Assembly (NCBI GenBank): GCA_028015205.1
Contig: CM051520.1
Span: 64,736,694 to 64,800,693 of the forward strand
Direction of reading: 5' to 3'
DNA: 64,000 bases
Source of the DNA: Mytilisepta virgata
Lineage: Eukaryota; Mollusca; Bivalvia; Mytilida; Mytilidae
A model generated the notes under the pieces. That model had not been told where the DNA came from and searched no databases. It worked only from the letters and a program-made list of their open reading frames with translations. Within the stretch, counting starts at the first letter, position 1. Each line of letters starts with the position of its first letter. Shown here piece after piece: positions 24,187 through 36,126 of this stretch. The translations under genes and the position numbers were made by a program.

Positions 24187-25168
24187 TGGGCTCTATGGAA
24201 CCTGAATCGCTCACCTGGATTTTAGGTGACAACAACTGACAAAGTGCTTCTAGATAAGATATGTAAAGAATTCTTCCAGTGTCCAATGTTAAAAATGTTA
24301 AACTAAGTCCAGCTGTGGCAGCTAGCTTGGATTCCGATTTGGCACGAAAACATAACTTGTGCAGCAGATATCCACCAAGGATCTTCATGCAACAAAAACA
24401 TTTCAATTGGCATACTATTTTCTGACAAGAAGATCTTTGTTCAAATTTCCCGATATGGTCCAGTGTAAAACTAATCAGGATGTGGCGACCATCTTGAATT
24501 TCAGATCTGCATACAAAAAGCATAACTATAGTGGAGGTTCATCCAATGCTCGTTCATACATAAAAATATTTCAATTGGCTTGGTAGTTTCTCATGTTTCT
24601 GACAAGAAGACTTTTGTACAAATTGTGTTCAATGTTAAATTAAGTCTGGCTGTGGCGGACAAGTTGAATTCCGATCGGCACAAAAACATAAATTTTGTAG
24701 AGGTTCGTCCAATGCTTGTTAATACATAAAAATATTTCAATTGGCTTGGTAGTTTCTGACGAGAAGACCTTTATACAAATTTCCCCACATGCGGTCCAAT
24801 GTTAAACTTAGTTCAACTATGGCAGCCATATTGAATTTCTGAATCTGCACAAAAAAACAAGTTTACAGGTTCATCCAAGGATCGCCCATGTAACAAATCA
24901 ATTCAATTGGCTCAGTAGTTTCTGACAAGAGGAGCTTTAGAGATATGTCCAATCAGAAAGAAATATCTGCCCTGGTAGCCATGTTGAATATCCAATCGCA
25001 GAAAAAACATAACTTTTGTATAGAACCATCCAATTAACATTCCTGCCGAGTTTGTTTGAATTTGGACTAGTGGTTTCAGAGAAGAAGATGAAAATATGAA
25101 ATGTGGACGGACGACGGACGCAAAGTGATGGCAAAAGCTCAAATGGCCTTTTATGCCAGGTGAGCTAA
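24187..25168 (+). mobile_element. Element B4
   Basis: Starts with a degenerate family 5' end (GGGCTCTATGGAACCTGAAT then CGCTCACCTGG) and ends AAAGCTCAAATGGCCTTTTA then TGCCAGGTGAGCTAA. Internal blocks repeat TTTCAATTGGCTTGGTAGTT and TTCTGACAAGAAGA. Non-coding. It lies just 3' of the B-box/GIMAP-like gene. Confidence 0.7.
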
Positions 25169-25345
25169 AAACTGGAATGAGATTCAGGCTTAAATTCATT
25201 TCCAACATAAGTGTTTTGGCTAGAATTTTTTTTTGAAACGACAAAACATACAATGTAATATCTGTTGCCAGAAGTAATATTTAATTCGATAATATATATA
25301 TATCATAAAAAGCAACTTTTGGATCTCTTACACCCGTTAGCTTTT

Positions 25346-25979
25346 CTATCTAACTCCCATTTTCTGCTGTAGAGTTTTGTATTTTTGCAACAGTTGGAAA
25401 TATGAATGTGAATAGTAGCCATCTAATTTTAAGATTTCGCGGATAATTTCTTCTGCATATTTAGTTTTTTCAAGGACACTGGACTTATTTTCAACGGCTA
25501 CAATTCGTCGACCACATTTCTCATATAATGATCTCAAGTGTGCAGCTGCATATGAGCTGATGTATGTGTGAACATCCATAGGTTCGTCAAAATAGTTCCA
25601 TCTCACCATAACAATAATGGTATGTTGAAAAAATTCATCATCGCTAAAAAGTCGTTCAAGGTTTTCGATTATCTCCATGATATCCGTAGATATACATCTA
25701 CCAGGAGAAAGCACGATGATAAATGCATGAGGACCAGGAGAAAGAAGGGCAACTGATTTATAGACCTCGTTTGATACGTCTATTCCATCTGTATTCATAA
25801 TCCCTGGTGTATCAACAACTTTCAAAGTATGACCGGATGGCAAAACTCCTGTTCCCACTTCACAAAATTTCGTAACTGATTCACTGGATATTCTAGACTC
25901 AAACTTTCGATACCCAAGCAAAGTATTTCCTAATGCACTTTTCCCTGACCCACATCTCCCTATCAAGGCAATTCGAAAA
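25346..25979 (-). CDS. AIG1/GIMAP GTPase exon (exon 3 of the B-box/AIG1 gene)
   Basis: Acceptor TATTTCAG lies just above 25979. The exon starts DFRIALIGRCGSGKSALGNT, so the P-loop is seven residues from the splice site, and it ends KTLQQKMGVR. It carries G1, G3 and the GIMAP-specific box; the expected G4 specificity motif is not clear. Confidence 0.88.
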
Positions 25980-28900
25980 CTGAAATAAAGACTATAATAT
26001 CATGGAATGTCATTGGTACAAATACAAATGAACAAAAGGAATGCATGAACAAAAGATGCTCCCAAGAGCCTGAATCGCTCACATGTTATTTTTTATGTAG
26101 ATCTGGCGTCAATGATTATTTTTGCTATTTAATGTATATTTGTCGCATTTTCACCTTTATATTGACTTGTACAGCTAAAATATAGAATACTGAACACAAC
26201 TATATAATAGTTGCTAGGGAATTTTTCATCGGTTGTTATGGACTTTATCAATGGCTTTGACTCTTAGATCTTGACCTTCCATTTTGACATGAACAGGTAA
26301 ATTGTAGGGTCCTGAATTCAAATATATCTGGGACTTTTTCATCGGTTGAGAAGGATTTTTTTCAATGACCTTGACCTTTAGCCTCCATGTTTACTTGTAC
26401 AGATATATTAGAGGGTCCTGAATCTAAATATATATGGTTGCTAGGGTCTTTTTCATCGGTTGCTATGGGCCTTTTAAATGACCTTGACTCTTGACCTTTC
26501 TTTTTGACTTATACAGGTAAATTATAGGGCCCTTAACCAAAGTATGTATGATTGCTAGGGACTTTTTGTCGGGTGCCATGGACCTTTACAATTTTACTTG
26601 TACAACTACCTTTTAACATGTTTAATTTATTTCAAGTTATGCTCTAAACATCTGTGACAATATGTCAGAACATTATCTGTACTGATAATTACTGTTTAAA
26701 TGTTAAAAGTTTTTCAATTTCAAAAACTCCTATAAGGGGTCAATTGACGATTTTGGTCATGCTGACTTATTTGTAGATTTTACTTTGCTGAACAATTCAG
26801 GGGTAATAACCCGAAAATGGGTTGACCGATTAGTCTGAAAGTTTCAAGCCAGGTAGATCTTGACCTCATAAACATTTTTACCTCCTGTCAGTTTTGCTCT
26901 AACTGCTTTAGTTTTTGAGATATGAGCCAAAACGTGCATCTTTCACCTACGCTCTATTTTAGCCATGGCAGCCATGTTTCTCGATGGACAAGATTTTATA
27001 CTACATACCCTAAGGATCTTTCAGAGGTGATTTTTGAAAGTTCACAAAGATGACGAAAAAAATGTGAAAAATTGTCTTTAAAGGGCAGAAACTCCTACTC
27101 CTACGAATAAGGAGTCAATTAACGATTTTTGTCATTTTGACTTATTTGTAGATCTTACTTTGTTGAACATTTTTGCTGTTTACAGTTTGTCTTTATCAAT
27201 AATAACATTCAAGATAATAACCTAAACTGCAAAATTTCCTTAAAATTAACAATTCAGGTGCATTAACCCAACAAAGGATTCGTCTGAAAATTCATGGCAG
27301 GTAGATCTTGACCTGATGAACATTTTTACCCCGCGTCATGTTATTTTTGCTCTAAATGCTTTAGTTTTTGAGATATAAGCCAAAAACTGCAGTTTAGCTG
27401 CTATGTTCTATTTTAGCCATGACGGCCATGTTTCTCGACAGTTAAGGAAATAAAACACAAACTTTATACAAGATGCCCTAAGGATCATTCCATTTAAGTT
27501 TGGCTGAAAATAGTTCAGTAGTGTCAGAGGAGACGATCTAGGTCTTTGAAAAAGGTTTACAACGGACGACAACAGACGCCAAGTGATAGCAAAAGCTCAC
27601 ATGTCCTTTTATGACAGGTGAGCTAAAAGTTGGAAAAAATATGCTGTCTTGAAAGTCTTACTGTTGTTTGAACTTTTTCTTTTTTTTGTTATTGCAGAAG
27701 TTGGACTAGAAATTAAAAAATGTAAAAATGTTTCATAACTATAAATGGTCTAGAGCTACTATTAAAAAAAGTTAATTCAGTTTCCGAATGACAAAATACA
27801 ATAGTAATATTTCTTTTATTGGAATAATAGATTTTTGTTAAACAATTTTACCATAAACAACTTATTCCTGACAATAGCTCATTTAGATGCCTTCTTTCGT
27901 ATAATTGCAAATCTCTAAAAGCCTAAAAGGCCAGTCAATAATAGTGAATAACAAAACAGTGGGCATATCATAACTTATTCCTCAGATAGTCATAACAGGA
28001 ATGCGAATTTTGAATAAAAACCCGTGGTTTAATGATAGAAAATAATAAAATTAAGACTGATGGAAAACATCAACTTTTTCCCCATTATGATCTGACAGTT
28101 CGTTTGACCACGACTTAACTATTCAAATTATGACCTAAGTCGGTTCATTTATTTATAATAATTATTTTTTAATATTGGTTTAAAATTTACGAGTTTCCCT
28201 TACCTTTGAATGAAATGAAATATGTCTTATTTGTTTATGTTTTTTTAAACTTTTTTATTGAGTCATGATGGTCAGGGATTTTAAACTAATGAATACATCT
28301 GTTGCGATTTGGCTAAGAATGGGTGAAAAATTGATCAGATCAACATTGAATGGTTTGGGATGAATTTTCTACATTAAAAAAAATGATCAAAATGTGAATT
28401 ATCAACAGTGTCAAAATTCTCCCTTAAACTTGCTTTATAAGTAATATTTTGAATATAACTAGCCATATTAAAGTTAAATGTTTGATTTTCTTACTCTCTT
28501 TGGTGTTCCTCTATCCTCTTTGACAGTTCCAGTTTCTCCAACTCTAATACTTCTATTTGTTTAATTAGTTCAGTTGTATCAGATGCCTAAGTTCCGTTCT
28601 TACATGTTATATCGGTGTGAATATGTTCTTCAATAAATGTTTTACACTATCGGCCTTGAGGACTTCTGACTCAAACGTTAAATGTTTAACCATGCATATA
28701 CAATGTATAAGAGGTTTATCTAACAAAATTTTGTTTAATCAGTCATTTGTTTTATACAAACAAGAGCCTCATACACTACTATACAACATACTAGTGTATG
28801 GGGCCGTTTTTTTTAATATAAAATGAATGCCTAGCTGTGACTGCTTCCCCCAAAAAGATCAGAATTGTAGTAGAAATCAATTTCAAAAGGAAAACTTGCG

Positions 28901-29744
28901 TATATAACCGATTCTTTAATCTATGTAATAAAGTAGAAACTACTTGCCCAATTCCAAACTGTGAGTGAATATCTTTTATTATATCAGTAAGAAAGATGTT
29001 AGGATTAAATACGGGAATATTGGGTTCTTTAACCTCCAATACAATGTTCTCCTTGTAAATTTCATTCTTTAGATTTTCGAACGACTTGATGAATATTACA
29101 CAATGTTTTTCCTTCATGATATTTTCTAATCTTTCACAAACGGATTTCTGTGTTTCATATTGTCTTTCTATGGTTTTAAATTCATTTCTAACTTCTTTTT
29201 CATTACGATTTTTCCAGTTCTCCACTTCATGCAATTTTACATCTTTACCGTGGTTCACAAGTTTTTCCAAAGGCAGAACAGTGGCATTTATATTTGAAAT
29301 TGCGATCGCTGTCTTTTTCTCTATATTCGGCAAATAAACAGATTCTAATTTGTTCATCAATTGTGATGAATTCGCTAATTTCTCTTTCAGGAGTTCTATT
29401 TTTTCTTTTGCTTCGAATTTCAATTTATCGACAATTGAATCGATCACGGATACTTCGTGTTTGTTGTGCTCACCGACCATACATTCAATACAAACCAAAG
29501 CCTTACATGGGTTGCAGTATAGCGAAAACTGTTGCTTATGGACTACACACTGATTTTCCAAAGTCAAAGCAGAACGGTTCACAGACTTTATATCACCGAC
29601 AGAATGATTTGCAAGTGCTGGAAACCTATTATGGGTTTCCCGACATTGCTGACATAACGGTGTCTTACAATCATGACAATAAAATATGCCATCATTTGAA
29701 CAGGTAACATGGTTAAAGCATTTTATAACGGAAGATTGTGCCAT
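25346..29744 (-). CDS. B-box zinc finger / coiled-coil / AIG1 (GIMAP)-type GTPase fusion protein, three coding exons
   Basis: Predicted join of 29744-28944 (267 codons), 28586-28495 and 25979-25346, GT/AG at each junction, one frame, 508 residues, TAG at 25346-25348. Residues 9-48 and 66-97 form two B-box zinc fingers (CHDC, CQQC; then CVVH, CNPC, CIEC, H-K-H). Residues 100-230 and the small second exon are Glu/Lys/Leu-rich coiled coil. Residues 299-480 are an AIG1 domain: P-loop GRCGSGKS (305-312), DTPG (354-357), and the conserved box LSPGPHAFIIVLSPGR (377-392). G4 is unusual, VRWNYFD in place of a T/R-x-x-D type motif. There is no RING, so it is not a standard TRIM ligase. AIG1/GIMAP GTPases are linked to immune-cell survival and pathogen response and are expanded in molluscs; a signalling or defence role is inference. 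The third exon has no credible start of its own, which favours one gene over two neighbours. The 2.5-kb intron holds element B5. Confidence 0.8.
26049..27626 (+). mobile_element. Element B5, inside the B-box/AIG1 intron
   Basis: Family 5' end (GATGCTCCCAAGAGCCTGAA then TCGCTCACATG) and 3' hairpin GCTCACATGTCCTTTTATGA then CAGGTGAGCTAA. The first third has repeats of GGTTGCTAGGGACTTTTTCA; the second part duplicates a block with TAGATCTTGACCT and CATGTTTCTCGA. Same sub-family as B8 and B9. Confidence 0.72.
28495..28586 (-). CDS. Small coiled-coil exon (exon 2 of the B-box/AIG1 gene)
   Basis: Acceptor AACTTAG before 28586 and donor GTAAG after 28495. It encodes ASDTTELIKQIEVLELEKLE then LSKRIEEHQR plus two bases of the next codon. 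92 bp, phases 0 and 2 matching its neighbours. A typical short linker coiled coil. Confidence 0.75.
28944..29744 (-). CDS. B-box/coiled-coil exon (exon 1 of the B-box/AIG1 gene)
   Basis: ATG at 29742-29744; donor after GGGCAA at 28944 (CAA|gtagtt), phase 0. Reading on past the donor gives an open tail down to 28791, but that tail has no family signature. Contains both B-boxes and most of the coiled coil. Confidence 0.85.
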
Positions 29745-30735
29745 TTGTATCCAGGAAGTATAACTGTATATCCAACATTATACAGGTTGACGTCGCTATT
29801 CAAATTATCACGTGGTTCGGGTATTCAATAATTTAAATCACCTTAATTTACCTAATAGCAAAGAACATGTGAAAGTTAGGTTATCTAACAAATACGAGAA
29901 ATTAGGCTGAAATCTTGCTTTTAAAACACGTTTTACTTTGACTCTATAAATTTCCTATTACAATAAAACTTAAGCCATTGTGGTTACTAACAAATAAATG
30001 TTCTCCACGGTAATGCTACTTTCTTTTAATGATTTCTGAGATTTTATTTTATTTTTTGTTGGATTTTTTGACACAATTAACATAATTCCAGAGACAATGC
30101 CGGTGAGCATTTTTCAACTGAAGTTGTGGTGTAGACTATTCCTCATCAGTGAGTTATAAAATGACATCGGTCTATTTAACAGTTCCGTCTCCCCATATCA
30201 CTTGTATTAGTGTGAATTAATAAAAATATTTAAACTAGCTCATGGCCAAACCTTTGGATAATCTAACATGGCTCGAAATGGAACTTGACAGACAAGTAGG
30301 TGTGATTTTTATGTACATTGACGAACAAAATTCAAAATTTATAGCCGAGGGAGTTGAACTCACTTTACTATTTCAAAAGTTTACTTCTAGTCAAAATAAT
30401 TCTAAAACTCGTTTCAATGTCAAAACTTGATCTGAGACAGTTGAGTAGCAACCGTTCTGTCTGCGATTCAGATCTATATCAAATTACGTATATAAAATCC
30501 TCGATTATTCTTCATCAGATTTGGTCAAGAAAACATAGAAAACGTACACTTTGAAAGGTGAAAACCGTCTAAGCAGAAAACAAGCAACTTACAATAAAAT
30601 TACGTAAACAAAGCAGTATCAATGCATGTCAAGTCCAAAGAATGCGCTTTATGGATAACACTGTTAAAAACATGGGTTTCAGTTGTATATACAACAAATA
30701 TTATACATGTATTAATTAAAGATTTCCAGTATGTG
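29745..30735. other. 5' flank of the B-box/AIG1 gene
   Basis: Presumed upstream region of the minus-strand gene. A possible 5'UTR acceptor (TATACAG) lies about 25 bp above the ATG. No promoter motif I would name. Confidence 0.35.
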
Positions 30736-30955
30736 GCCATGTAATCTAGGCAGTTGGTAACAACCACTAATGATCACCTGTCGATACTGAAGTTGCAAGT
30801 TTGAATCCCACTCGTGCCTAGGTGTGTTGGACTCCAATTCTACCTGACGACAATTACAAATTTTCCTGTCGTTGGTTCTTTCCTTCACCAAGTAAAACTG
30901 GCCACCATGACATAGGCAATTGCACTAAATGTGGACGGTCAAACTCCAATAAATC
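30736..30955 (+). mobile_element. Old tRNA-derived SINE copy
   Basis: Contains a degenerate A-box region (GGCAGTTGGTAAC), a B-box-like GTTTGAATCCC at about 30809, and a 3' part with TCACCAAGTAAAACTGGCCA, CCATGACATA and CAAACTCCAATAAATC, the typical layout of molluscan tRNA-SINEs. Diverged and without a visible target duplication. Confidence 0.55.
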
Positions 30956-31650
30956 ATACACATTCTTAAGAACAGGATCTTCAATATACTGAACTCAAAA
31001 TCAATGGCCTTTTTATTGTCAATAATTGAAATCATCATTATCATCCAGACTGAAGTGTATGTGTATCAGATAACCATAGCAGTAACATGTTTATGTCATA
31101 TACTTCAAGTGATCTGATGTGACTATTATATCATGTCATATCTCTTTTCTTGACACAGTTATTTGATAAGAGCTTTACATGTTAGTCATGTACAACAAAA
31201 GATACTTTCCTGGTATAACTGCATTTTGAGTTGTGATTTTCCATATTTTTTTTACTATAGTTTGAGCATTTTGATTTAAAATGTCTTTGGTATACTTAGT
31301 CTACTTAAAATTGTAAAAACAATTAAGGATACAATGACTTCAAAATCAACTGCATTCTTTCTCTCCTCTATTTCTTTTATCGGTATTAAGTTCTCTTGAA
31401 ACAGGGTTCTATTGAAACTGGGAAATATTTACATACTAAGGCTTGGGAGGAGGGCAAGCTAGAAGAAGAATCATGTTTAGTCAAAATATTTATTAACATC
31501 TTATTTCACACCATAAAATTTCAATAAATACAAAAAATAAAACAAATGGGAATCTGTGTTCATTAAAGCACAACATTACTGCAAGAGATTCATCTAATAT
31601 CTTTATAATTCACTGGAGTTATTTTTTTTTTATTCATCAAAAATATTTAA

Positions 31651-32947
31651 AACTAGAGGCTCACCTGAGCCTGTATTGCTCACCTGACTTCTACTACCCC
31701 ATTGGAAAATGTAAGGTCTGTTGTATCCACATGGATGTTAAAACATGAAGATTTTTAAAACATTGGGTCCTGTGTTAACTATGTCCTGCAGTGGGAGCCA
31801 TCTTGGATTTCTGGTCAGCATCACAGTTATAAATTTGGTACAGGATCATCATACAATCATTCAGGCATATTATCAATTCAAAATGTCAAACGGTTTCGAA
31901 GAAGAAGTTGTTTGTATGTATCTCCCATAAGGTCCTATGTCAACTATGTCCCATGGTGGTGGCCATCTTGGATTTCCACTTTGTACCAAAATTACAAATT
32001 TGGTAGATTATCATCTAAGGCCTTTTATTTTTAATTAATTGGTTTACGGATTTTTTTTTTTTTTATAATAGGGTCGGTCGGTCGGAAAAAAAAAAGAAAA
32101 AAAAAGAGGGCAAATCGTGTATTTTTCAACAATCTTGGTTGTATTGCCAAATATACAAAGGTTGCAAATGATTTGAAACCCAAATATCACAACACGTATC
32201 TTGAAAGATGATGTTCAGTAGACCATTCCCTTTTTAAGGGATTCGACTCGTCAGCTACGACAAGATAAAATGAGTGGATTCGATATGTTACGGAATCCAG
32301 ATATTCATACAAAACGAACTTAAAAGCCGCATGGGATTGTAATAGGAAATTCGTTTAATAAAACTTGTTTCGGAAATTAGCATCAACTAACGGCTATAAA
32401 TAGATTTTTTTTTGGATCATGTTTGCAAGTATTTTATTAATGGATAATCTATTTTTTGACGAATTGGAACATCATCTTTTATGAAATTTTGATGCAAAAG
32501 GATTTTAATTTATTTTTATTTTTGGGATGGCTGATTTCAGAGGGTCGGCGGTAATAAAAAACCAAAATTTTCGATTTTATTTTTTTTCTTCAAATGGGCA
32601 AAATCGGGTCGGCGGATCTGTAAACCAACTAAATAAAAATAAATGGCCTAAGGAACATTCCTACAAGTAGAATTTCATTTGGAATAGTGGTTTCTGACAA
32701 GGAGATATTTTAAATTTCAGCCAATCAGAACTCATTATTGGGCCTGGCAGCCATGTTGAATATTTGATCAGAACCAAAATTATACTTTCTGTAAAGGACC
32801 TTCCCAGGAACATTACTGCCAAGTTTGGTTCCATTTGGTTCAGTGGTTTTTTAGAAGATGATTGAAATGTTAAAAGTTAACGGATGGATGGATGATGGAC
32901 ACAAATGATGGCAAAAGCTCACCCTGGCTTTTAGCCAGGTGAACTAA
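31651..32947 (+). mobile_element. Element B6, split by a TAA-flanked insertion
   Basis: 5' end AACTAGAGGCTCACCTGAGC then CTGTATTGCTCACCTG; 3' end AAAGCTCACCCTGGCTTTTA then GCCAGGTGAACTAA. The B sequence resumes exactly after the insert at 32019-32648 (ATCATCTAA | GGAACATTCC). Confidence 0.72.
32019..32648. mobile_element. PIF/Harbinger-like nonautonomous element nested in B6
   Basis: About 33-bp terminal inverted repeats: left GGCCTTTTATTTTTAATTAA then TTGGTTTACGGAT, right the inverse ending AAATGGCC. It is flanked by TAA at 32016-32018 and 32649-32651, the 3-bp TWA duplication expected for PIF/Harbinger. 630 bp, with GGGTCGG motifs near both ends. Non-coding. Confidence 0.85.
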
Positions 32948-33170
32948 AAAAGTTTGCATACCACTTACGTTTTGTTCCCTTTTTCTATCACAGTAAAGTT
33001 TAAATCTGGCATATATATTAACATTTCACAAATTATGAGGTGAAACCAACCATAAAACAAGAAAAACAAGAAAAACAAAAAAACATAGACATATGCCACG
33101 TAAAACAACAACAAAAAGATTGCACATTAATGTAAATCCATGAAGAACAGTGGATTAAAATGTGACTTAA

Positions 33171-33370
33171 GGTATCCGGACCATAAATGACCACGTGATT
33201 ATTCAAAAGTTTCCGGATGTTCCATAAAACGCAATTGAAATGACCTCCTTGGCAAACTTCGGAAATGTTAATATTCTTAACTTATTTTTACAGACTCTGA
33301 ATATAAGCAACAAAGTGTGTTTCAACTTGGGAAAAATATTCCAGCTTTAAACTGTTATGGTCCGGATACC
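33171..33370. mobile_element. MITE with TTAA target duplication
   Basis: Perfect terminal inverted repeats GGTATCCGGACCATAA, flanked by TTAA at 33167-33170 and 33371-33374. 200 bp, non-coding. TTAA duplication points to a piggyBac- or Kolobok-type transposase in trans. Confidence 0.88.
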
Positions 33371-34129
33371 TTAAATTTCAGATAGCTAAACAATTTAACC
33401 ATTTCAAAATTCAACAATATATAACAAAATTGCACTTAAAGGGGAATAACTCAGTCTTTTTTGGATAAATCAGAAATACTATGCAACTTTCATTCTCCAG
33501 AAATATAATCCCTATTATCTTCCATATTTATTTTTACCCTGTATAAATGCATTTTCTTTGTTCAAATTTAATATTTTAAAAATTTTAATTGAGCCGTCAA
33601 ATTGACGTCATGCATTATGTATGCGTCATAAGTGTTGATCACCGTCAGTTGGAAATGTGTCAATATTTAGATTATTACAGATGAACTTTTTCTCTTAAAT
33701 ATTTATATTATGACAGGAAGAAAGTAGATTTTCAAGTTTGAGCAGGTGGAATTTTTTTGGTTTAATTTAATTTCAATATAAAATGCAGTATAACTTAATT
33801 GTGGTCTCAGATCAGATTAGCTTGCACAGCTCTGCTGTTATGAATTTTCTATATCTTATATTCTTTTGCTCAGATTTCTATAGTAATAAAATAATTTTAC
33901 TAAGATTTTTCTAGTGGGATTGATCACATTAACTCATAGTATAATATTAAACAAAAAACAATAACATGTACATAAATGTCAATTTAACTATACCATGTGA
34001 CTGGCCAATTTGAATATCAAAATCAAATCAAGCTTGCAAAACGCATAATTCCATTATAAAATTGAATAAAATCATCCATGGCTCACCAGTATTTCAATTG
34101 TCTATATAAACCATCATGACCATATTCAT

Positions 34130-34640
34130 ACATTTTTGAAAGGGACCTTTCATACCAATGTTAAACTTAACTTGGCCTTGGCTGCCAACTTGGTTGGTAG
34201 TGTAAGTCAACAGACATGTGTTTGAACAATGGCATCAAAGGTTAATTGAAGCCAGGTTTGGTTCCTATTGGCTTGATCAGTAGTTTCAGACACAAATATT
34301 TTTATGAAAAGTTTCCCATAGAGTTCACAAATTAAAATAAGACTAACCATCTTGGTTTGAGGCTCATATCATTGGATATGTCTTTGAAGGACAAACATAT
34401 AGAGACCATTACTTACAAGTTTGGTTCTAACTGGCTCTGTGGTTCCTGACAAGAAGATCTATTATAGAATTTTCACATAGGATCTTATGTTAAACTCAGA
34501 TTGTCTTTGGTGGCCAAGTTAAATGGATGTAACTTTGCAAGACAATTACCTAAGGACTATTACTGTCAAATATGGTTCTAAATGTCAGAGTAGCTTAATA
34601 AGAGGATGTTTTAAGTCATTCTGATGAGAACATTTAAAAA
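34130..34640 (+). repeat. Degenerate B-family fragment
   Basis: Lacks both ends but carries the internal B2/B7-type blocks (GTTAAACTTAACTTGGCC, GTTTCAGACACAAATA, CTTATGTTAAACTCAG). Old and diverged. Confidence 0.45.
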
Positions 34641-34816
34641 AAATTTACAACAATGGAAAATGAAAAATGGCACTTGTGGCCAGTTAAAAAAAAGTAAATA
34701 AAGTTTTGGGTAGGTGTAAAATTAATAAAAAGTGAATAAACAGAGGAATATTGTAAAAAAAAAAGGAATTTAATTAACCAGAAAATAAAATTTACTAAAA
34801 CAAAAATTTATAACAA

Positions 34817-35122
34817 TCATAGAATTAAAAGTGTGTTGTATGTCAAATTGCTTGCAAAAACATCTAATATCATGTTTGTTACAGTGATAATCTTACCATA
34901 TTCATAACAATAATCATAAAGGGTTTCATTAAGCACAGCAGGATAACACCAAAAATCTCCATTGAAATCCGATGACCAAAAATTGCTTAATTTGAGCTCT
35001 TTAACCCCTTGTATCTTGGGAATGATAAAAGACATTAACATTTGCTGCATACTAATGAAAGCACTCAATAAGATGAATGAAAAGAAAAAGTTCCCCATGA
35101 ACTTGGATGAAAAATAAAACAT
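34817..35122 (-). other. Unassigned open frame of 101 codons
   Basis: An open frame with a hydrophobic N-terminal half and the segment SDFNGDFWCYPAVLNETLYD. A good donor-like AATATG|gtaag lies at about 34895. I do not recognise a family and cannot join it to other exons. It may be an orphan exon or chance; it lies about 0.8 kb 3' of the minus-strand calpain stop. Confidence 0.2.
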
Positions 35123-35945
35123 TTACATACATGTATCAAGCTACAATACAGTCTAAAACAAATGATCACAAAAATATTGTAATTGTGTTTATATTTCATT
35201 TTTGTATAAAAATAAATATGAAAAATATATTTGCCACAGCAATGCAAAAGATGACTTTTAGTTATGATTGCCATTACATAAAAAAGAAAAAATTAAAAAT
35301 AAACAATGTAAATGGTTTGGTATTAACACAACAACAAACAGTATAGTATAAATATATATGTTAGTCAATAGATAAATATTTTTTTAACATACAAACAACA
35401 AATAGTTATAATCAACAAAACTTCTCAACAAATAACTCTGATCTATGTTTTTAAGCTGCAAAATTGAAAAAACCCAACAAAAATGAACAACATTTATAAA
35501 CAGTCTTTCATAAATATGTGAATTTTGAAAGGATTTCTATAAAATTTAATCTGTCACACTGACACCCTATTTAAAATATAGTAATACAGTGAAGACAAAC
35601 TACTTTCATTATGAAAAGTGGCTAAGTCCATGTTTAAGATTTGGAAACCACTAAAATATAATATGATATGCACTATCAGATTTTTAATTCATGCAAAAAA
35701 TAATGTGTGTTGATGCCTCTCCAACATTTGATTTTTAAAAATACAGGTAATTAATTGTGGATGGACATTAACAAAAACAGAAGGATAGACAGGACAAAAA
35801 TAATATATTCTCCTGGATAGGTGAAGGCATATTAACAAACTGGTTGATTAGCACATAAAAACAGTATAGTTATTCCTTCAAGCACAACAAAGCTGCATAT
35901 TTGGTATTCGAAGAAATTTTACATAACCCCTTTAATGTTAACATG

Positions 35946-36126
35946 CTATCTGATAGGTCTCGGTAGATGTAAGCATTCAAACTCTTTTGGAATGTCCGGA
36001 TTGTGTTGTCTGGTCTTGTCTCCAAAATATTCCAGTGTTTTTTTGCTATCACTGATATATGACATAGACTGGTTCCGACTGTATCCTAACTTTGGATTGA
36101 TTGTGGATAGTATAATAAGCACTTGT
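35946..36126 (-). CDS. Calpain (-) terminal exon with stop
   Basis: Encodes [20 protein letters not shown] through [20 protein letters not shown] and PRPIR, with TAG at 35946-35948. The plus-strand paralogue ends PRPIN. Confidence 0.9.

Noticed and set aside
24119..25253. Minus-strand frames of 113-134 codons
   Set aside because: They fall in element B4 and have no family pattern.
34817..35122. Minus-strand frame of 101 codons with a donor-like site
   Set aside because: No family signature and no partner exons; listed only as a weak unassigned entry.
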